64,000 bases of DNA from Strongylocentrotus purpuratus. Its lineage: Eukaryota > Echinodermata > Echinoidea > Camarodonta > Strongylocentrotidae. A program made the translations under genes and the position numbers. The first letter of the stretch is position 1, and each line of letters opens with the position of its first letter. Shown one piece after another: positions 45,569 to 52,010 of this stretch. A model generated the notes under the pieces. The model was not told the origin of the DNA, did no database searches, and saw nothing but the letters and a program-made list of their open reading frames with translations. The stretch covers positions 22,555,147 to 22,619,146 of the forward strand of contig NW_022145612.1 in the NCBI RefSeq assembly GCF_000002235.5, read 5' to 3'.

Positions 45569-46405
45569 GACTGGATGTTGTTTGTGTATTTTATTACATT
45601 AGATTTGAAGTGAATAAGTTCTTTCCTCTTCTAGCTCTCTAAGCCTTCTAAAGTATAAACCTTGCAATTCTCTGATTTTGACCTTGCCGCAGGTTCGCTA
45701 CAGGACGGAGGGCACGTTCGCTCCAGATGCCGTGACTATCATTGTCCAAGGCAATGAAAAGACGACAGCTATAATCAGAGGCTTGACTTATGAGACCACA
45801 TATCTGATCACTGTAGTAGGATATAGTGACGGAGGTAATGGGGCCAGTAGTAACCCTCCTTTATCGGTTACAATAGGTGAGTGCAGTAAGATGACGACAA
45901 ACAGATGAGGGGGAAACATGGTCCCTCTTTGTATTTTGTCCTCATTTTTATTGTTCAAATGTTGGGGAGGGGAGGGTTACGAACGTACTTGAATGTGCTG
46001 CTAAGAGGAAAGGTGGACAAAGTATATGCAAGATGCTATAGGAGCCTCATGCTTCAAATACAGATACAGTTTATACAGTTTATATCACCCACAAAAATGG
46101 GTCCTCTTCCTTTCCGTCTTTTATTTAATGTCTTTGGTCATATCAAAACTTATGGTTGGCTTTTTAAAATTGTGTTTAGTATCCATGCAAAGAACTTATT
46201 TGATATTCTTAATCACATATTTTCAGATTTTTAGTATTTTGTTATATCTTATTTTTCCCTTTCTCTTTCTTGTCTTTAAACAGCTAAAGGAAGAACGGGA
46301 CAATCAAGTGACGATCCAAACGGAGCATCAAGAACCGCTGGAGTGTTATCGTTCTCTCTTTTCTGTGTAGTAACACTCCTTCATTCATTATCCCAACTCT
46401 TATGA
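22208..46405 (+). CDS. CNTN: Contactin family GPI-anchored neural adhesion protein (6 Ig + 4 FN3), 19 coding exons
   Basis: Spliced gene. Coding exons: 22208-22265, 22946-23236, 23748-23843, 30076-30282, 30871-30973, 31784-31983, 32988-33254, 33635-33913, 34851-35014, 36133-36250, 37436-37591, 40824-40967, 41906-41976, 42711-42942, 43457-43572, 44060-44246, 44962-45080, 45693-45876, 46284-46405. They sum to 3114 nt (1037 residues) and every phase matches across introns. Order: signal peptide 1-19, six Ig domains about 20-594, four FN3 domains about 595-997, GPI tail to 1037. Family-specific landmarks seen are CNPPPHFP in Ig2, AAHDEYLELTYLW in Ig6, GPPGPPSGLSVEV at the start of FN1 and SNVGGGGG in FN2. 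Contactins act at the cell surface of neurons and glia as adhesion molecules and co-receptors. Introns between domains are phase 1, as usual for Ig/FN3 proteins. One intron uses a GC donor. The family call is firm; orthology to a particular vertebrate CNTN is not implied. Confidence 0.95.
22507..22862. mobile_element. Possible TTAA-flanked MITE
   Basis: TTAA stands at 22503-22506 and 22863-22866, and the ends are weakly inverted (AGGGATC and GATGCCT). A perfect 10-bp hairpin, aaaaccgttt-ggc-aaacggtttt, lies inside near 22650. The start resembles agggatacggta at 40374, suggesting a family. Inverted ends are too short to be sure. Confidence 0.35.
22946..23236 (+). CDS. CNTN: Coding exon 2: Ig domain 1
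   Basis: Residues about 20-116, whole Ig1 in one phase 1-1 exon. It starts ETGPILMQQPEETIF, matching the GPIFEEQP-like start of vertebrate contactins. B-strand Cys in SLHCRATG, C-strand Trp in YTWEKDG, F-strand DGGEYVCMASN. Acceptor ttcctctag, donor gtaagt at 23237. Confidence 0.95.
23490..23555. repeat. (CT)n tract
   Basis: Pyrimidine microsatellite in the intron after exon 2. Confidence 0.85.
23748..23843 (+). CDS. CNTN: Coding exon 3: Ig domain 2, first part
   Basis: Ninety-six nt, phase 1-1, residues about 117-148. Encodes YVDSFDPSATST, then GGCVTCNPPPHFP. The CNPPPHFP block corresponds to CDPPYHFP in vertebrate contactin Ig2, a family signature. An additional Cys three residues before the canonical one is unusual. 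Acceptor gttgttgttgcag, donor gtcagt at 23844. Confidence 0.92.
23866..24300. repeat. Long (CT)n-rich polypyrimidine tract
   Basis: About 435 bases, mostly tctctc with aact interruptions (ctccaactctct repeated), starting 22 nt after the donor of coding exon 3. It yields long low-complexity frames on both strands that are not genes. Confidence 0.9.
24301..27057 (+). other. Intron, nothing recognised
   Basis: Part of the 6.2-kb intron between coding exons 3 and 4. AT-rich, with a run of about 22 C at 26147-26167. No exon-like conserved frame was found. Confidence 0.5.
27058..27632. mobile_element. Nested-hairpin element (copy 2)
   Basis: The left unit (27058-27190) is a palindrome: aaatatatactgcc pairs with ggcagtatatattt, aaaactatggg with ccatagtttt, and gtgactgcaatag-tg-ctattgcagtcac is a perfect 13-bp stem. 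The right part is bracketed by a second inverted repeat, acttcattcatatatattca (27195 on) with its complement ending about 27629, containing aaccaatcaatgaacaa. A third pair, ccgtaaatagtact / agtactatttacgg, lies between. Same layout as 13031-13440. No ORF. Confidence 0.65.
27633..30041 (+). other. Intron, nothing recognised apart from poly(G) runs
   Basis: AT-rich intron DNA with poly(T)/poly(G) runs near 28288-28308, 28470-28482 and 28640. A short tRNA-like phrase at about 28160-28185 is too weak to call. Confidence 0.45.
30076..30282 (+). CDS. CNTN: Coding exon 4: Ig domain 2, second part
   Basis: Phase 1-1, residues about 149-217. VNWFHENMLV supplies the C-strand Trp; SDAGAYRCQVKSN is the F strand with the closing Cys. 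GRLCFFY places an extra Cys in the E strand. It ends SPLVTVTVNA. Acceptor tttcatgcag, donor gtaatt at 30283, which is followed within about 11 bp by a SINE tail. Confidence 0.95.
30294..30500 (-). mobile_element. tRNA-derived SINE next to a splice donor
   Basis: On the - strand: ctcgactctcaatctaaagg, a clean B box gggttcgaatctc (near 30443-30455), the body ccactctccacccaggtgg-like block shared with 9003-9200, and a (TTA)n tail whose complement taataataataa is at about 30297-30308. The tail begins about 11 bp after the exon 4 donor. Confidence 0.7.
30871..30973 (+). CDS. CNTN: Coding exon 5: Ig domain 3, first part
   Basis: Enters in phase 1 and leaves in phase 2, residues about 218-252. Encodes AIRIVQENRPTDVTTIAG then EDVKFECFFYGP with the B-strand Cys. 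Acceptor cttgttacag, donor gtaagt at 30974. Confidence 0.93.
31116..31509. mobile_element. 394-bp MITE with 42-bp terminal inverted repeats and GC-rich core
   Basis: Ends TATCGAAAATAGTATCGCTA and TAGCGATATTATTTTCGATA are inverted over about 42 bp, up to a tgtctcgcaa / ttgcgagaca junction. The core is GC-rich, unlike its surroundings, with attggttg and ccaatagg motifs and a TATA-like gagtataaaacac at 31368-31380. No transposase ORF. It sits in the intron inside Ig3. Confidence 0.75.
31784..31983 (+). CDS. CNTN: Coding exon 6: Ig domain 3, second part
   Basis: Phase 2 in, phase 1 out, residues about 252-318. VQWVRTSPPGAG gives the C-strand Trp, followed by a longer loop than usual; VQLEDAGSYLCYIDD is the F strand and matches QLEDEGIYEC of vertebrate Ig3. 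Acceptor gactttgccag, donor gtaggt at 31984. Confidence 0.95.
32250..32395 (-). mobile_element. tRNA-derived SINE fragment
   Basis: On the - strand: an A-box-like tgactcagtggtagagtag (about 32350-32368), a degraded B-box region ggtcgctagttctc, then ggcatgatgtgctatagttc. Degraded and partial. Confidence 0.55.
32599..32833. mobile_element. 235-bp GC-rich MITE
   Basis: Ends aagaggctgttcacac and gtgtaaacagcctctt are inverted; gatagcgcggtcta recurs inside in both orientations, giving several stems (for example 32625-32690). No ORF. A 25-bp phrase tgttatacaa..tcaagctgtt is duplicated just left of it (32530-32598). Target duplication not clear. Confidence 0.7.
32988..33254 (+). CDS. CNTN: Coding exon 7: Ig domain 4 without the first canonical Cys
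   Basis: A single phase 1-1 exon, residues about 319-407. EAPAWVSEPMDAM corresponds to FPEWVEHINDTEV of vertebrate Ig4. Where vertebrates have WPCIATGKPIPTIRW, this exon reads WNVEAEEADQYTW: Val replaces the B-strand Cys and the turn is two residues shorter. The C-strand Trp and the F-strand Cys (TAMYQCFASN) remain, so that Cys has no normal partner. Acceptor accatgtag, donor gtaaga at 33255. Confidence 0.95.
33635..33913 (+). CDS. CNTN: Coding exon 8: Ig domain 5
   Basis: A single phase 1-1 exon, residues about 408-500. AFPPEFLSPMETDKP, B-strand TVVCDVDAAPAPTVTW, F-strand DGGTYQCTATNSNG. Two N-glycosylation sequons are visible (NLT, NGT). Acceptor tctgacag, donor gtcagc at 33914. Confidence 0.96.
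34118..34722. mobile_element. TA-flanked MITE carrying a tRNA-like insert
   Basis: Perfect inverted ends CCGTATTTGCCGGCG and CGCCGGCAAATACGG with TA outside each (34116-34117, 34723-34724), as in Tc1/mariner-type insertions. A second inner phrase, taggccgcacccccga, occurs in the same orientation near both ends (34150-34167 and 34651-34668). No transposase ORF. A tRNA-like sequence lies inside on the - strand. Confidence 0.8.
34206..34299 (-). pseudogene. tRNA-Leu/Ser-like pseudogene inside the MITE
   Basis: The - strand reads gcgggatggccgagtggtct then aaggcag, the 5' half and A box of a class II tRNA (Leu or Ser type). The 3' half, aagagatcaaatcctgacttc, is B-box-like but mutated. It may be a SINE head or a captured tRNA. 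Not expected to be functional. Confidence 0.55.
34851..35014 (+). CDS. CNTN: Coding exon 9: Ig domain 6, first part
   Basis: Phase 1 in, phase 0 out, residues about 501-555. DATVITGHPDN, then TTLKCKAAHDEYLELTYLW, close to ATMQCAASFDPALDLTFVW of vertebrate contactin Ig6. Ends IERYRM. Acceptor tctttgatag, donor gtaaga at 35015. Confidence 0.96.
35217..35669. mobile_element. TTAA-flanked MITE, 453 bp
   Basis: AGGTAATACAAAGTTTT and its complement AAAACTTTGTATTACCT form the ends, and TTAA is present at 35213-35216 and 35670-35673. No transposase ORF. It differs in sequence from the TTAA element at 4844-5383. Confidence 0.8.
35848..35920. repeat. (CT)n(AT)n compound microsatellite
   Basis: About 17 CT repeats followed directly by about 20 AT repeats with one interruption. 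Confidence 0.9.
36133..36250 (+). CDS. CNTN: Coding exon 10: Ig domain 6, second part
   Basis: Phase 0 in, phase 1 out, residues about 556-594. RDNGNLEIVSAQLRDGGEY continues to TCVALTVADS, matching LDSNGELLIRNAQLKHAGRY of vertebrates, which sets the acceptor at the first AG of ccgagagagac (intron ends at 36132). Other AGs in that run break the frame. Donor gtcagt at 36251. Confidence 0.92.
36707..37134. repeat. Direct ~105-bp duplication flanking a Helentron fragment
   Basis: Blocks 36707-36812 and 37033-37134 share aaaagcagatgaaa.cactc, tttgtttttaaaatgt, aactcaaaaa.ttgttctgt and gggcctcttt. Divergence is about 10-15 percent by eye. The 36816-36926 element piece lies between them. Confidence 0.65.
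36816..36926 (+). mobile_element. Helentron-like family B fragment
   Basis: Starts atgccttcgttacgaagtag and continues through gtacgtacg and cacgaggtcaaaggtcacag, matching the 5' end and one internal repeat of the element at 47771-48766. Internally deleted and lacking the 3' hairpin. Confidence 0.7.
37436..37591 (+). CDS. CNTN: Coding exon 11: FN3 domain 1, first part
   Basis: Phase 1-1, residues about 595-646. GPPGPPSGLSVEV is nearly identical to GPPGPPGGLRIED of vertebrate contactins; LRWVPGTDNNSPITSFTIEG matches the LTWSRGSDNHSPISKYTIQT stretch. Ends DEWVELRS. Acceptor cctttgtag, donor gtcagt at 37592. Confidence 0.96.
37592..40823 (+). other. Intron inside FN3 domain 1
   Basis: A 3.2-kb AT-rich intron with homopolymer T runs (38420-38441). 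Apart from the candidate microexon at 38284-38307 and an attaaagggatacggta phrase at 40366-40382 that resembles the start of 22507-22862, I see nothing specific. Confidence 0.6.
38284..38307 (+). CDS. Candidate 24-nt in-frame microexon
   Basis: tgtacag/gcgtttc...actttg/gtgaga: an acceptor with a branch-like ccttaac 29 nt upstream, 24 nt, and a good donor. Entered in phase 1 it reads GVSVLSDF and leaves in phase 1 without a stop, so it could be included or skipped without changing the frame. It would lengthen the C'-E region of FN3-1. Not supported by homology that I can recall, so speculative. Confidence 0.3.
40824..40967 (+). CDS. CNTN: Coding exon 12: FN3 domain 1, second part
   Basis: Phase 1-1, residues about 647-694. 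RLVNLDPFSLYSFRVIAVN matches AVDLIPWMEYEFRVVATN; then RIGRGTPSEPVEAGVKTGKT, where vertebrates have TLGRGEPSIPSNRIKTDG. Acceptor cattttcag, donor gtaaga at 40968. Confidence 0.95.
41108..41293. mobile_element. TTAA-flanked MITE, 186 bp (family 3, copy 1)
   Basis: Ends AGCCCGTCTGCACTA and TAGTGCAGTGGGGCT are inverted; TTAA stands at 41104-41107 and 41294-41297. A related copy is 124 bp downstream. Confidence 0.8.
41417..41603. mobile_element. TTAA-flanked MITE, 187 bp (family 3, copy 2)
   Basis: Same orientation and length as the copy at 41108-41293, roughly 80 percent identical by eye (gcaaggtcactg, acaggtggttatctcatcaa, ggatcatggg shared). TTAA at 41413-41416 and 41604-41607 shows it inserted on its own and was not made by local duplication. 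Confidence 0.8.
41906..41976 (+). CDS. CNTN: Coding exon 13: FN3 domain 2, first part
   Basis: Phase 1 in, phase 0 out, residues about 695-718. APTASPSNVGGGGGNTGDL then RITWD matches VAPSDVGGGGGRNRELTITW, the glycine run being a contactin landmark. Acceptor gacttttag, donor gtaagt at 41977. Confidence 0.95.
42489..42590 (+). pseudogene. Decayed duplicate of the start of coding exon 14
   Basis: 42502-42584 repeats 42672-42754: the intron end (gatctcctgataagat, then tttgatgct.tttcag) and the first ~43 exon bases (aaattcc.g.catccaagtgg) are shared with a handful of differences. The copies are 170 bp apart. The upstream copy keeps an acceptor (42540) and stays open for about 44 codons but has no donor in reach, so it is a pseudo-exon. 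Confidence 0.85.
42711..42942 (+). CDS. CNTN: Coding exon 14: FN3 domain 2, second part
   Basis: Phase 0 in, phase 1 out, residues about 719-795. VSYKVEWQKVDSQ, TQYNVRVQAKNDEGEGPFSE matches AFQVKVKAFNNKGDGPYS of vertebrates. Acceptor gctatttcag, donor gtaggt at 42943. A duplicated pseudo-copy of its start lies 170 bp upstream. Confidence 0.95.
43000..43095 (+). repeat. Purine-rich (GGA)n-like tract
   Basis: About 95 bases of nearly pure A/G, about 60 bp after the exon 14 donor. The run could adopt triplex DNA; no further claim. Confidence 0.7.
43457..43572 (+). CDS. CNTN: Coding exon 15: FN3 domain 3, first part
   Basis: Phase 1 in, phase 0 out, residues about 796-834. APKTAPTGVKAERASGTTIN then VSWDAIDE, ends LMGYK. 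Acceptor gctctgcag, donor gtaagt at 43573. The LMGYK end is repeated in exon 17. Confidence 0.94.
43627..44023. mobile_element. Probable MITE abutting the exon 16 pyrimidine tract
   Basis: tacaatctttctgcgatctg (about 43646-43665) is inverted at cagatcgtagccagattgta (about 44004-44025). The left end has a TTAAAGCCC start like other MITEs here; the right outer end seems missing, running into the (TC)n that serves exon 16. Confidence 0.45.
44024..44057. repeat. (TC)n acting as the exon 16 polypyrimidine tract
   Basis: About 17 TC repeats run directly into the tag acceptor at 44059. A length-variable microsatellite is thus part of the 3' splice site. Confidence 0.9.
44060..44246 (+). CDS. CNTN: Coding exon 16: FN3 domain 3, second part
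   Basis: Phase 0 in, phase 1 out, residues about 835-896. LKYWSDDSNEANANTAVSLG, IAGLEPSTRYTVMVAAYSGG, then GNGPDSNTASDTTFKS. Matches IRYWAAHDKEEAANRVQV and LENLLPDTQYFIEVGACN. Donor gtaagt at 44247. Confidence 0.95.
44962..45080 (+). CDS. CNTN: Coding exon 17: FN3 domain 4, first part, with GC donor
   Basis: Phase 1 in, phase 0 out, residues about 897-936. APMQKPTGVRAVQSETGGDL, TVNWNGI, ends LMGYK. The donor is aag/gcaagt at 45081, a GC-AG intron with otherwise perfect consensus. The sister exon 15 has aag/gtaagt at the same position. No suitable GT donor keeps the frame with exon 18. Confidence 0.93.
45538..45568. repeat. (AT)n microsatellite
   Basis: About 14 AT repeats in the intron between exons 17 and 18, also present in the inverted copy near 57917-57935. 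Confidence 0.85.
45693..45876 (+). CDS. CNTN: Coding exon 18: FN3 domain 4, second part
   Basis: Phase 0 in, phase 1 out, residues about 937-997. VRYRTEGTFAPDAVTI, RGLTYETTYLITVVGYSDGG matches GEYVVEVRAHSDGGDG of vertebrates. Acceptor ccttgccgcag, donor gtgagt at 45877. A near-identical copy lies at 57605-57788 on the other strand. Confidence 0.96.
46284..46405 (+). CDS. CNTN: Coding exon 19: C-terminal GPI-anchor signal and stop
   Basis: Residues about 998-1037. A hydrophilic linker AKGRTGQSSDDPNGASRTAG is followed by a hydrophobic tail, VLSFSLFCVVTLLHSLSQLL, ending at TGA 46403-46405. No cytoplasmic basic anchor follows, so GPI attachment fits, with the cleavage site probably at a small residue in NGAS. 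Acceptor gtctttaaacag. An inverted copy is at 56776-56897. Confidence 0.93.
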
Positions 46406-47770
46406 GATGGTACAGACCAAATACTGTAGTCTATTAGTAGTACTTCAGCTCATACCATATTGTAAAATAGGGGTGTCTTGCCTCGTTAGGGAGTGAGGGT
46501 GTCAGGATAGTGGAACGTATTGGACATGAATGAATAGTGTGACAGTAAAATGTGTTGATGATCATCTTATAAATTCCACTCTCTTCCTATCTCTCTCTCT
46601 CTCTCTCTCTTGATCTCTCTCTCTCTTGATCTCTTGATCTGTCTCCACCTCTCTCATCTGTTGGTCATGTGTGACATGATGTGCTGAAAAGAGTTTGTAT
46701 CAATTATTCTGAAGTTCGAGTATGTTTTAAGATTGTGTTCATGAAACCTTAAAATGCTATTTCCTCTGTAAGTTTGGTCACAAATCATAATGCTGTATTT
46801 ATTAAAACAATTCAGTCTGATGAAATAAGTTTGTTTTCTCATTCATCTACATTGGTTGATATAACCCTTTCATACTGCTTTTTCCACACAATATTTAATG
46901 CAAGTCATCCATGTAAGCTGTTGGAAAACAGAAATTAAACTTCATGTTAAATATCTAGAAATGCATTTGAATGTGCATATGAATGACCTACTTTAATTCT
47001 TTAATTTCATCATGTTACAGTAACCCAACCCTGTGCATGAGTGAGATACACTAGTAGGAATAACTTGTAAGGAATTTTTGTTTTCTATGCAGGCCGTGCA
47101 TATAGATAGAAAGTGTTAAAGGGGCATATCAATCATGCCTCTATTCTAGAAGAAACAGTTTTAGGTGTATGGCATCGATCAGTAATTTCCAAATCTGTTA
47201 ATATATTGTACAGAACAATTATGTATGTAATGTCTGTTTGATGTATGATGACTGTACATGAGTGTGTGTATTTGAGTGAGAGTATGTGAAATATATATAT
47301 ATATGTTTTGTAATATATTTTCTGCAGGTTTGTGCGGATCATATTTTTTTCTTTACTTGAAGCTTAAGCTTTTGTTATCCGCTGAATTATCTGTACGATG
47401 TCAAATTCTTATTTTTTAAACACCTGAGTTAGGCAATATTGATGTTTAAACCATTGATGTCGATATGCAAGCAAAAGTTATTTTGCCATTTTATGTTTCT
47501 ATGTTTGTGATATGTTTCCAGAGTAAATGGTAATTTAACTCTTTTGTTGTTCTTTCAATTAGTTTCTACCAAACTTTGCACAATTTTCCCACCACTGTAC
47601 AGACTAACATTCATAATCAGTTTAATCTCTTGGACTTACATTGAGATATCTAATACTCTTACTTTTAATTTATAGTGCTTCTATATTCCTGTTGCTGCTT
47701 TTACAGTCAGTACTGCTTAGATATGTTCTTTAAAAAGTACTAAGATTTAGTTCTATGTTGCATAACTTTT
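46406..47770 (+). other. 3' UTR of the contactin gene (end unknown)
   Basis: Non-coding DNA after the stop, AT-rich, with a (CT)n stretch at 46590-46632. A possible ATTAAA signal lies at 46934-46939; further AATAAA motifs at 51374-51379 and 51407-51412 would give a far longer UTR. The segment is duplicated in inverted orientation, but the 46934 signal is changed there (attaga). Confidence 0.6.
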
Positions 47771-48766
47771 TATGCCTCCGTTACGAAGTAGCCGGAGGCA
47801 TTATGTTTTCGGGTTGTCCGTCCGTCCGTACGTCCGTACGTACGTACGTACGTACGTCTGTACGTACGTACGTCCCGTTCTCGTGATCGCGTTATCTGAA
47901 GAACTGGTTGATGGATTCCTGCCAAACTTTGGTCATGTATGTATCTTGTAGAGCCGATGAACTGATTAGATTTTGGGGTTACGAGGTCAAAGGTCAAAGG
48001 TCACAGGGCTCATTATGTATGCAAAACGAGCTCGTGATCGCGTTATCTGAAGAACTGGTTGATGGATTCCTGCCAAACTTTGGTCATGTATGTATCTTGT
48101 AGAGCCGATGAACTGATTAGATTTTGGGGTCACGAGGTCAAAGGTCAAAGGTCACAGGGCTCATTATGTATGCAAAACGAGCTCGTGATCGCATTATCTG
48201 AAGAACCGATTGATGGATTGCTGCCAAACTTAGGTCATGTATGTTACTTGCAAAGCCAAAAAACTGATTAGATTTTGAGGTCACGAGGTCAAAGGTCAAA
48301 GGCCACAGGGCTCATTATGTATGCAAAACGAGCTTGTGATCGCGTTATCTGAAGAACCGATTGATGGATTGCTGCCAAACTTAGGTCATGTATGTTACTT
48401 GCAGAGCCGATGAACTGATTAGATGTAGGGGTCACAAGGTCAAAGTTCAAAGATCACAGGGCACATTATGTATGCAAAAACAGCTCGTGATCGCGTTATC
48501 TCAAGAACCGATTGATGGATTCCTGCCAACTTAGGTCATGTATGTTTCTTGCAGAGCCAATGAACTGAGTAGATTCTTGGTTCATAAGGTCAAAGGTCAT
48601 GGGCTCATTATGTATGCAAAAATAGCTTGTAATCACAATATTCTGAAAACCTGTTAATGGATTACAATTGAACTTGAATTTGAAAAATTTCTTCTGTTTT
48701 GGTTTGTAAAATTGCTCTATGACGGAGGCATCATTTTCGACTGCGCGCAGTCGAAGTTCCATCTAG
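47771..48766 (+). mobile_element. Non-autonomous Helentron-like element, family B
   Basis: 5' end tatgcctccg; its complement cggaggcat sits at 48723-48732, about 35 bp inside the 3' end (asymmetric inverted repeats). A perfect 20-bp palindrome, ttcgactgcgcgcagtcgaa (48736-48755), then gttccatCTAG. Inside are a (TACG)n run (47820-47876) and about five ~150-bp repeats starting ctcgtgatcgcgttatctga. The element is absent from the inverted arm B, where gcttttgaagtagg is uninterrupted, so the insertion was into a T-T site without target duplication, as known for Helentrons. No ORF. Confidence 0.8.
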
Positions 48767-48785
48767 TTTGAAGTAGGTTAAGTTG

Positions 48786-49294
48786 CGATTGCTGAATACA
48801 TTTATATTAGTAGTGATATGTTAAGGTTTCAAGCAGGAACACAAAAACTTTTTTTTTTCTTTCCTGAATCAAGTTTATTGTCCTGTTATTTAAATTGTTC
48901 AGACTATTGTATTCATATTACTTGTACATTTTGAAAGCCTACGTGGAGGCATGCTTTTATTTTGTATATCTGACTTTTAAGCGTCTGTTTGAAACCTGGT
49001 GCAAGCCATGCATTGAGAAAGAGAGGAAAGCTGGCACTTTTTAATCATAGACCGTTTGTAATATATAATCGTATCTATTTCTTGGTGCCTCTGTTAATAA
49101 TGACCCATAGTGTTTGAAAACATGTCTCGTGTATTTATTAGATAATGTGAAATTAGTAGTAGTAGTAGTAGTAGTAATTACACATCAGTGCAGATAATCA
49201 ATATGGTTAGGGCAGTGTGGTCGTTATAACAAACACATAGTAATAGTGGATGTCATTCATAGCCAGGAGGTGTTTTCTCTCCATTCTCTCTCTG

Positions 49295-49336
<42 letters not shown>

Positions 49337-51689
49337 CATATATATATCTCTCTATCTCTCCCTTTCTCCCCCTGTAAATAGATGTCGTCTCTAATTGTTC
49401 ATGTATCTTGTCACGTTTGACTTTTCTGTTCTATCTCTCCCTTTCTTTTCCTCTTTCTCTCATATGGTTCCAATTATTTTGTCTATACTGTCTGTTGAGA
49501 CCCAGAAGGGTTTTAACTTGATATATGTTTAAGCCTTTCCTTCTCTCTGCAGAGCTTCAAAAACAATTGCCTGTAAGTTGCAACCTCCTTTTAATTCATT
49601 GGACATTTTGTTAAAGCAAATACTTTCACCTGCTTGTAAGTGATTGTTTGATCTTGATTTGCTTAATATATTCAGACACTTTCGTCATGCAAAAGATTCA
49701 AACCAATGTTCTAATCACGCATGAAGCTAACATCTATACAATTGAAATTTACTATCACTCTGCATATGTACCTTTTACCTCATTTAAAAGATCTGGAGAG
49801 AAAAAAAGTATACTTAATGCTATAAGTTTCAAATCATCACTTTTAATATTCTGATGTCTTAAAGTGCCACTTGAGTAAGACTAAGCTCAGTTTTCAGGTT
49901 ACAATGCTGTGTTCTTCATAATACATTAAATCCTTTTTCAACTGAGTTAGCGCATCTAGTTATAACACTATCTATATATGTACTGTATATATTCCCTTTG
50001 ATTAAGAAGTTAAGATACTAATGGAGGTGAATAATACTGAAATAGCTGAGAAGTATAGGAGAAAGGTAGAAGGAAACGCCCAAAAGAGGGCATAATCTTA
50101 ATCTTGACATCATGGAAGCTACACTTACAGTTTTAGGACCAATAATCTACATCGACATGAAATTCACAGGAATTTTACAAAATGGTTATATTCATGGTGT
50201 ATAGAAGCATATGATCTTAAATATTATTGCCATAGTAAGCCATCAAGGTCACAATGATTGCCAAGGGTATTTTTAATATTTTAGCTGCAACTAATTTTTG
50301 TAAGATTTCTAACTTTAATCTATTTGCATACAGTAAATGTACACTAATTTGTTTGTTTTATCACAACATTTATGTTGATTCATTTACCTCATATGTTTGC
50401 AACATGATAACTGTTGGTTTAATATTGTATTGTACTTTAAAAAGTTGGAAGAAGTACAGTTCTGAATCACCTCAGCAAATGCTGTGAAAGATACTGTGAC
50501 ATAACCCATTACAAAACATATATTTCATAAACATATTCAACAATGTGTATTGCGTATTTATGAATTTTTAAGAAACTGTATGCTTTATACATGATGCCGT
50601 GTGCTGTACATTTAACATACCTCATGTGGTGTGCTGTACATTATGCATATTCCTCTGTACATATCTTCTGTAGCTCTATTGGAATATCAAATTTTCTTTT
50701 CATGAAATATAATACCATACACTTCTGCATATGTACTCATCTCTTGTTGTACATTAAAACATGAAATTAGTTAAAAACCATTTGAAGAATATATTTTCGA
50801 TGGTCATCATCAACACTATATTTTCCTAACAATAGTGTGTACCGATAACTACAATACGCCTTTACTCCAAAGGGTTCAATTGAACAGTAGTAGATAACCA
50901 AAAAAGGTTATAATCTGGAAACCTCTTCCTTGTTGCATTATTTATTTGATAAATGTTTCAAGTGGATATTCTACTCTTTATCAAAATTACATTGTTAAAA
51001 GTTTCAAACCCCAGATTTTAGACATTATGCTTAAATCTATTAAAAATAGAACAGAAATGAATCATAGAGTAAGAGTTTACATGACAGTGTACAATGGTTG
51101 TATTCAGACAAGAATATAAACATTTGAAATCAAATCAAGAGTTACTGTAAATCGTTTTTAGCGTTAAGAAAATTATTGTATTGCATCATCTTTTCAATCC
51201 ATGGTTAACTCTATATGTAAACAATGTCTGTTTCTGAATGTCTCAGTATTTTTAGTGTCGATGTGGAATGTATTTTCTCTCAGGTTTTCTATCTCTTAGG
51301 AGCTTTTTAACCTTGTACTCATGTGCACCTATGTTATTTCTCTCATTGTCATTGTCTTTGGGAGGTGTGTATAAATAAATGTGAAATTCAGTGTTGTTTC
51401 AGTACAAATAAAAGCGTCGGATGTGTGTTTCTTTGTGTTTGGTTATCATTACTTTTGAAGTCGGGTATTAAATATATACCGGAAGTTGGATCGTACGAGT
51501 ATGGACTGTTTTTATTACAGGACATACTTGTGAATTTGAGGGTCTATATCCTATACTTTGATAAACAAGAAGAATGAATAGACATATAATTATCTTCTTC
51601 ATATTAAACATAGATCAGTGGAGTGATCAGATGATAATGTGCACTGTGCTGTAGTCTATAACTTTATCAACCTTACTGTATGAAAAGTT
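48786..51689. other. Flanking DNA, no gene recognised
   Basis: AT-rich, with a (TAG)n run (49156-49176) and a (CT)n tract (49286-49360). Candidate AATAAA signals at 51374 and 51407 could end a long 3' UTR. No coding signal recognised. Confidence 0.5.
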
Positions 51690-52010
51690 AAGTTCCTCCT
51701 CCTTGCGAGATGGCGTTTTCCCAAGCTATTCTTCCATCTAGTTTAACATGGTCAAACCAATGTAGCTGTCTAGTTGTCTTCTTTTTACAACTGTGTTGAG
51801 GTGATCATATTACCATCTATAGCTCCATTATCTCCCTCACTTTCTTGGTGGATGTATGTGAAGTGTTTACTGGTTATGCAAAAGCCTTCTCATACAATTC
51901 ATCTCAAAACAGTTGATTTTCTTTTCCATCTCTGCAGTCAGTATCCATGTTTCACAGCCATATAGAACGACTAATGAAGAGCCTCTGTCTCAAGGTCCAT
52001 TTCATGGTCG
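51690..52010 (-). mobile_element. LINE relic, C-terminal end of reverse transcriptase ORF
   Basis: The - strand from about 51980 downwards reads SSLVVLYGCETWILTAEMEK, then KINCFEMNCMRRLL, the familiar end of the reverse-transcriptase region of non-LTR retrotransposons (LLYGCETWTLTAEMERRI type). After a stop, TVVKRRQLDSYIGLTM-like residues correspond to the TVKRRKLxWFGHV block in another frame. Degraded by stops and frame changes; ends not defined. The LINE clade cannot be told from this piece. Confidence 0.8.

Larger units (their letters stand above)
45201..48785. repeat. Inverted duplication, arm A (contactin 3' end)
   Basis: This stretch is repeated in inverted orientation at 54907-58156. 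It covers the end of intron 17, exons 18 and 19, 3' UTR and flank. The 996-bp Helentron-like element at 47771-48766 is inside arm A only. Confidence 0.9.
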
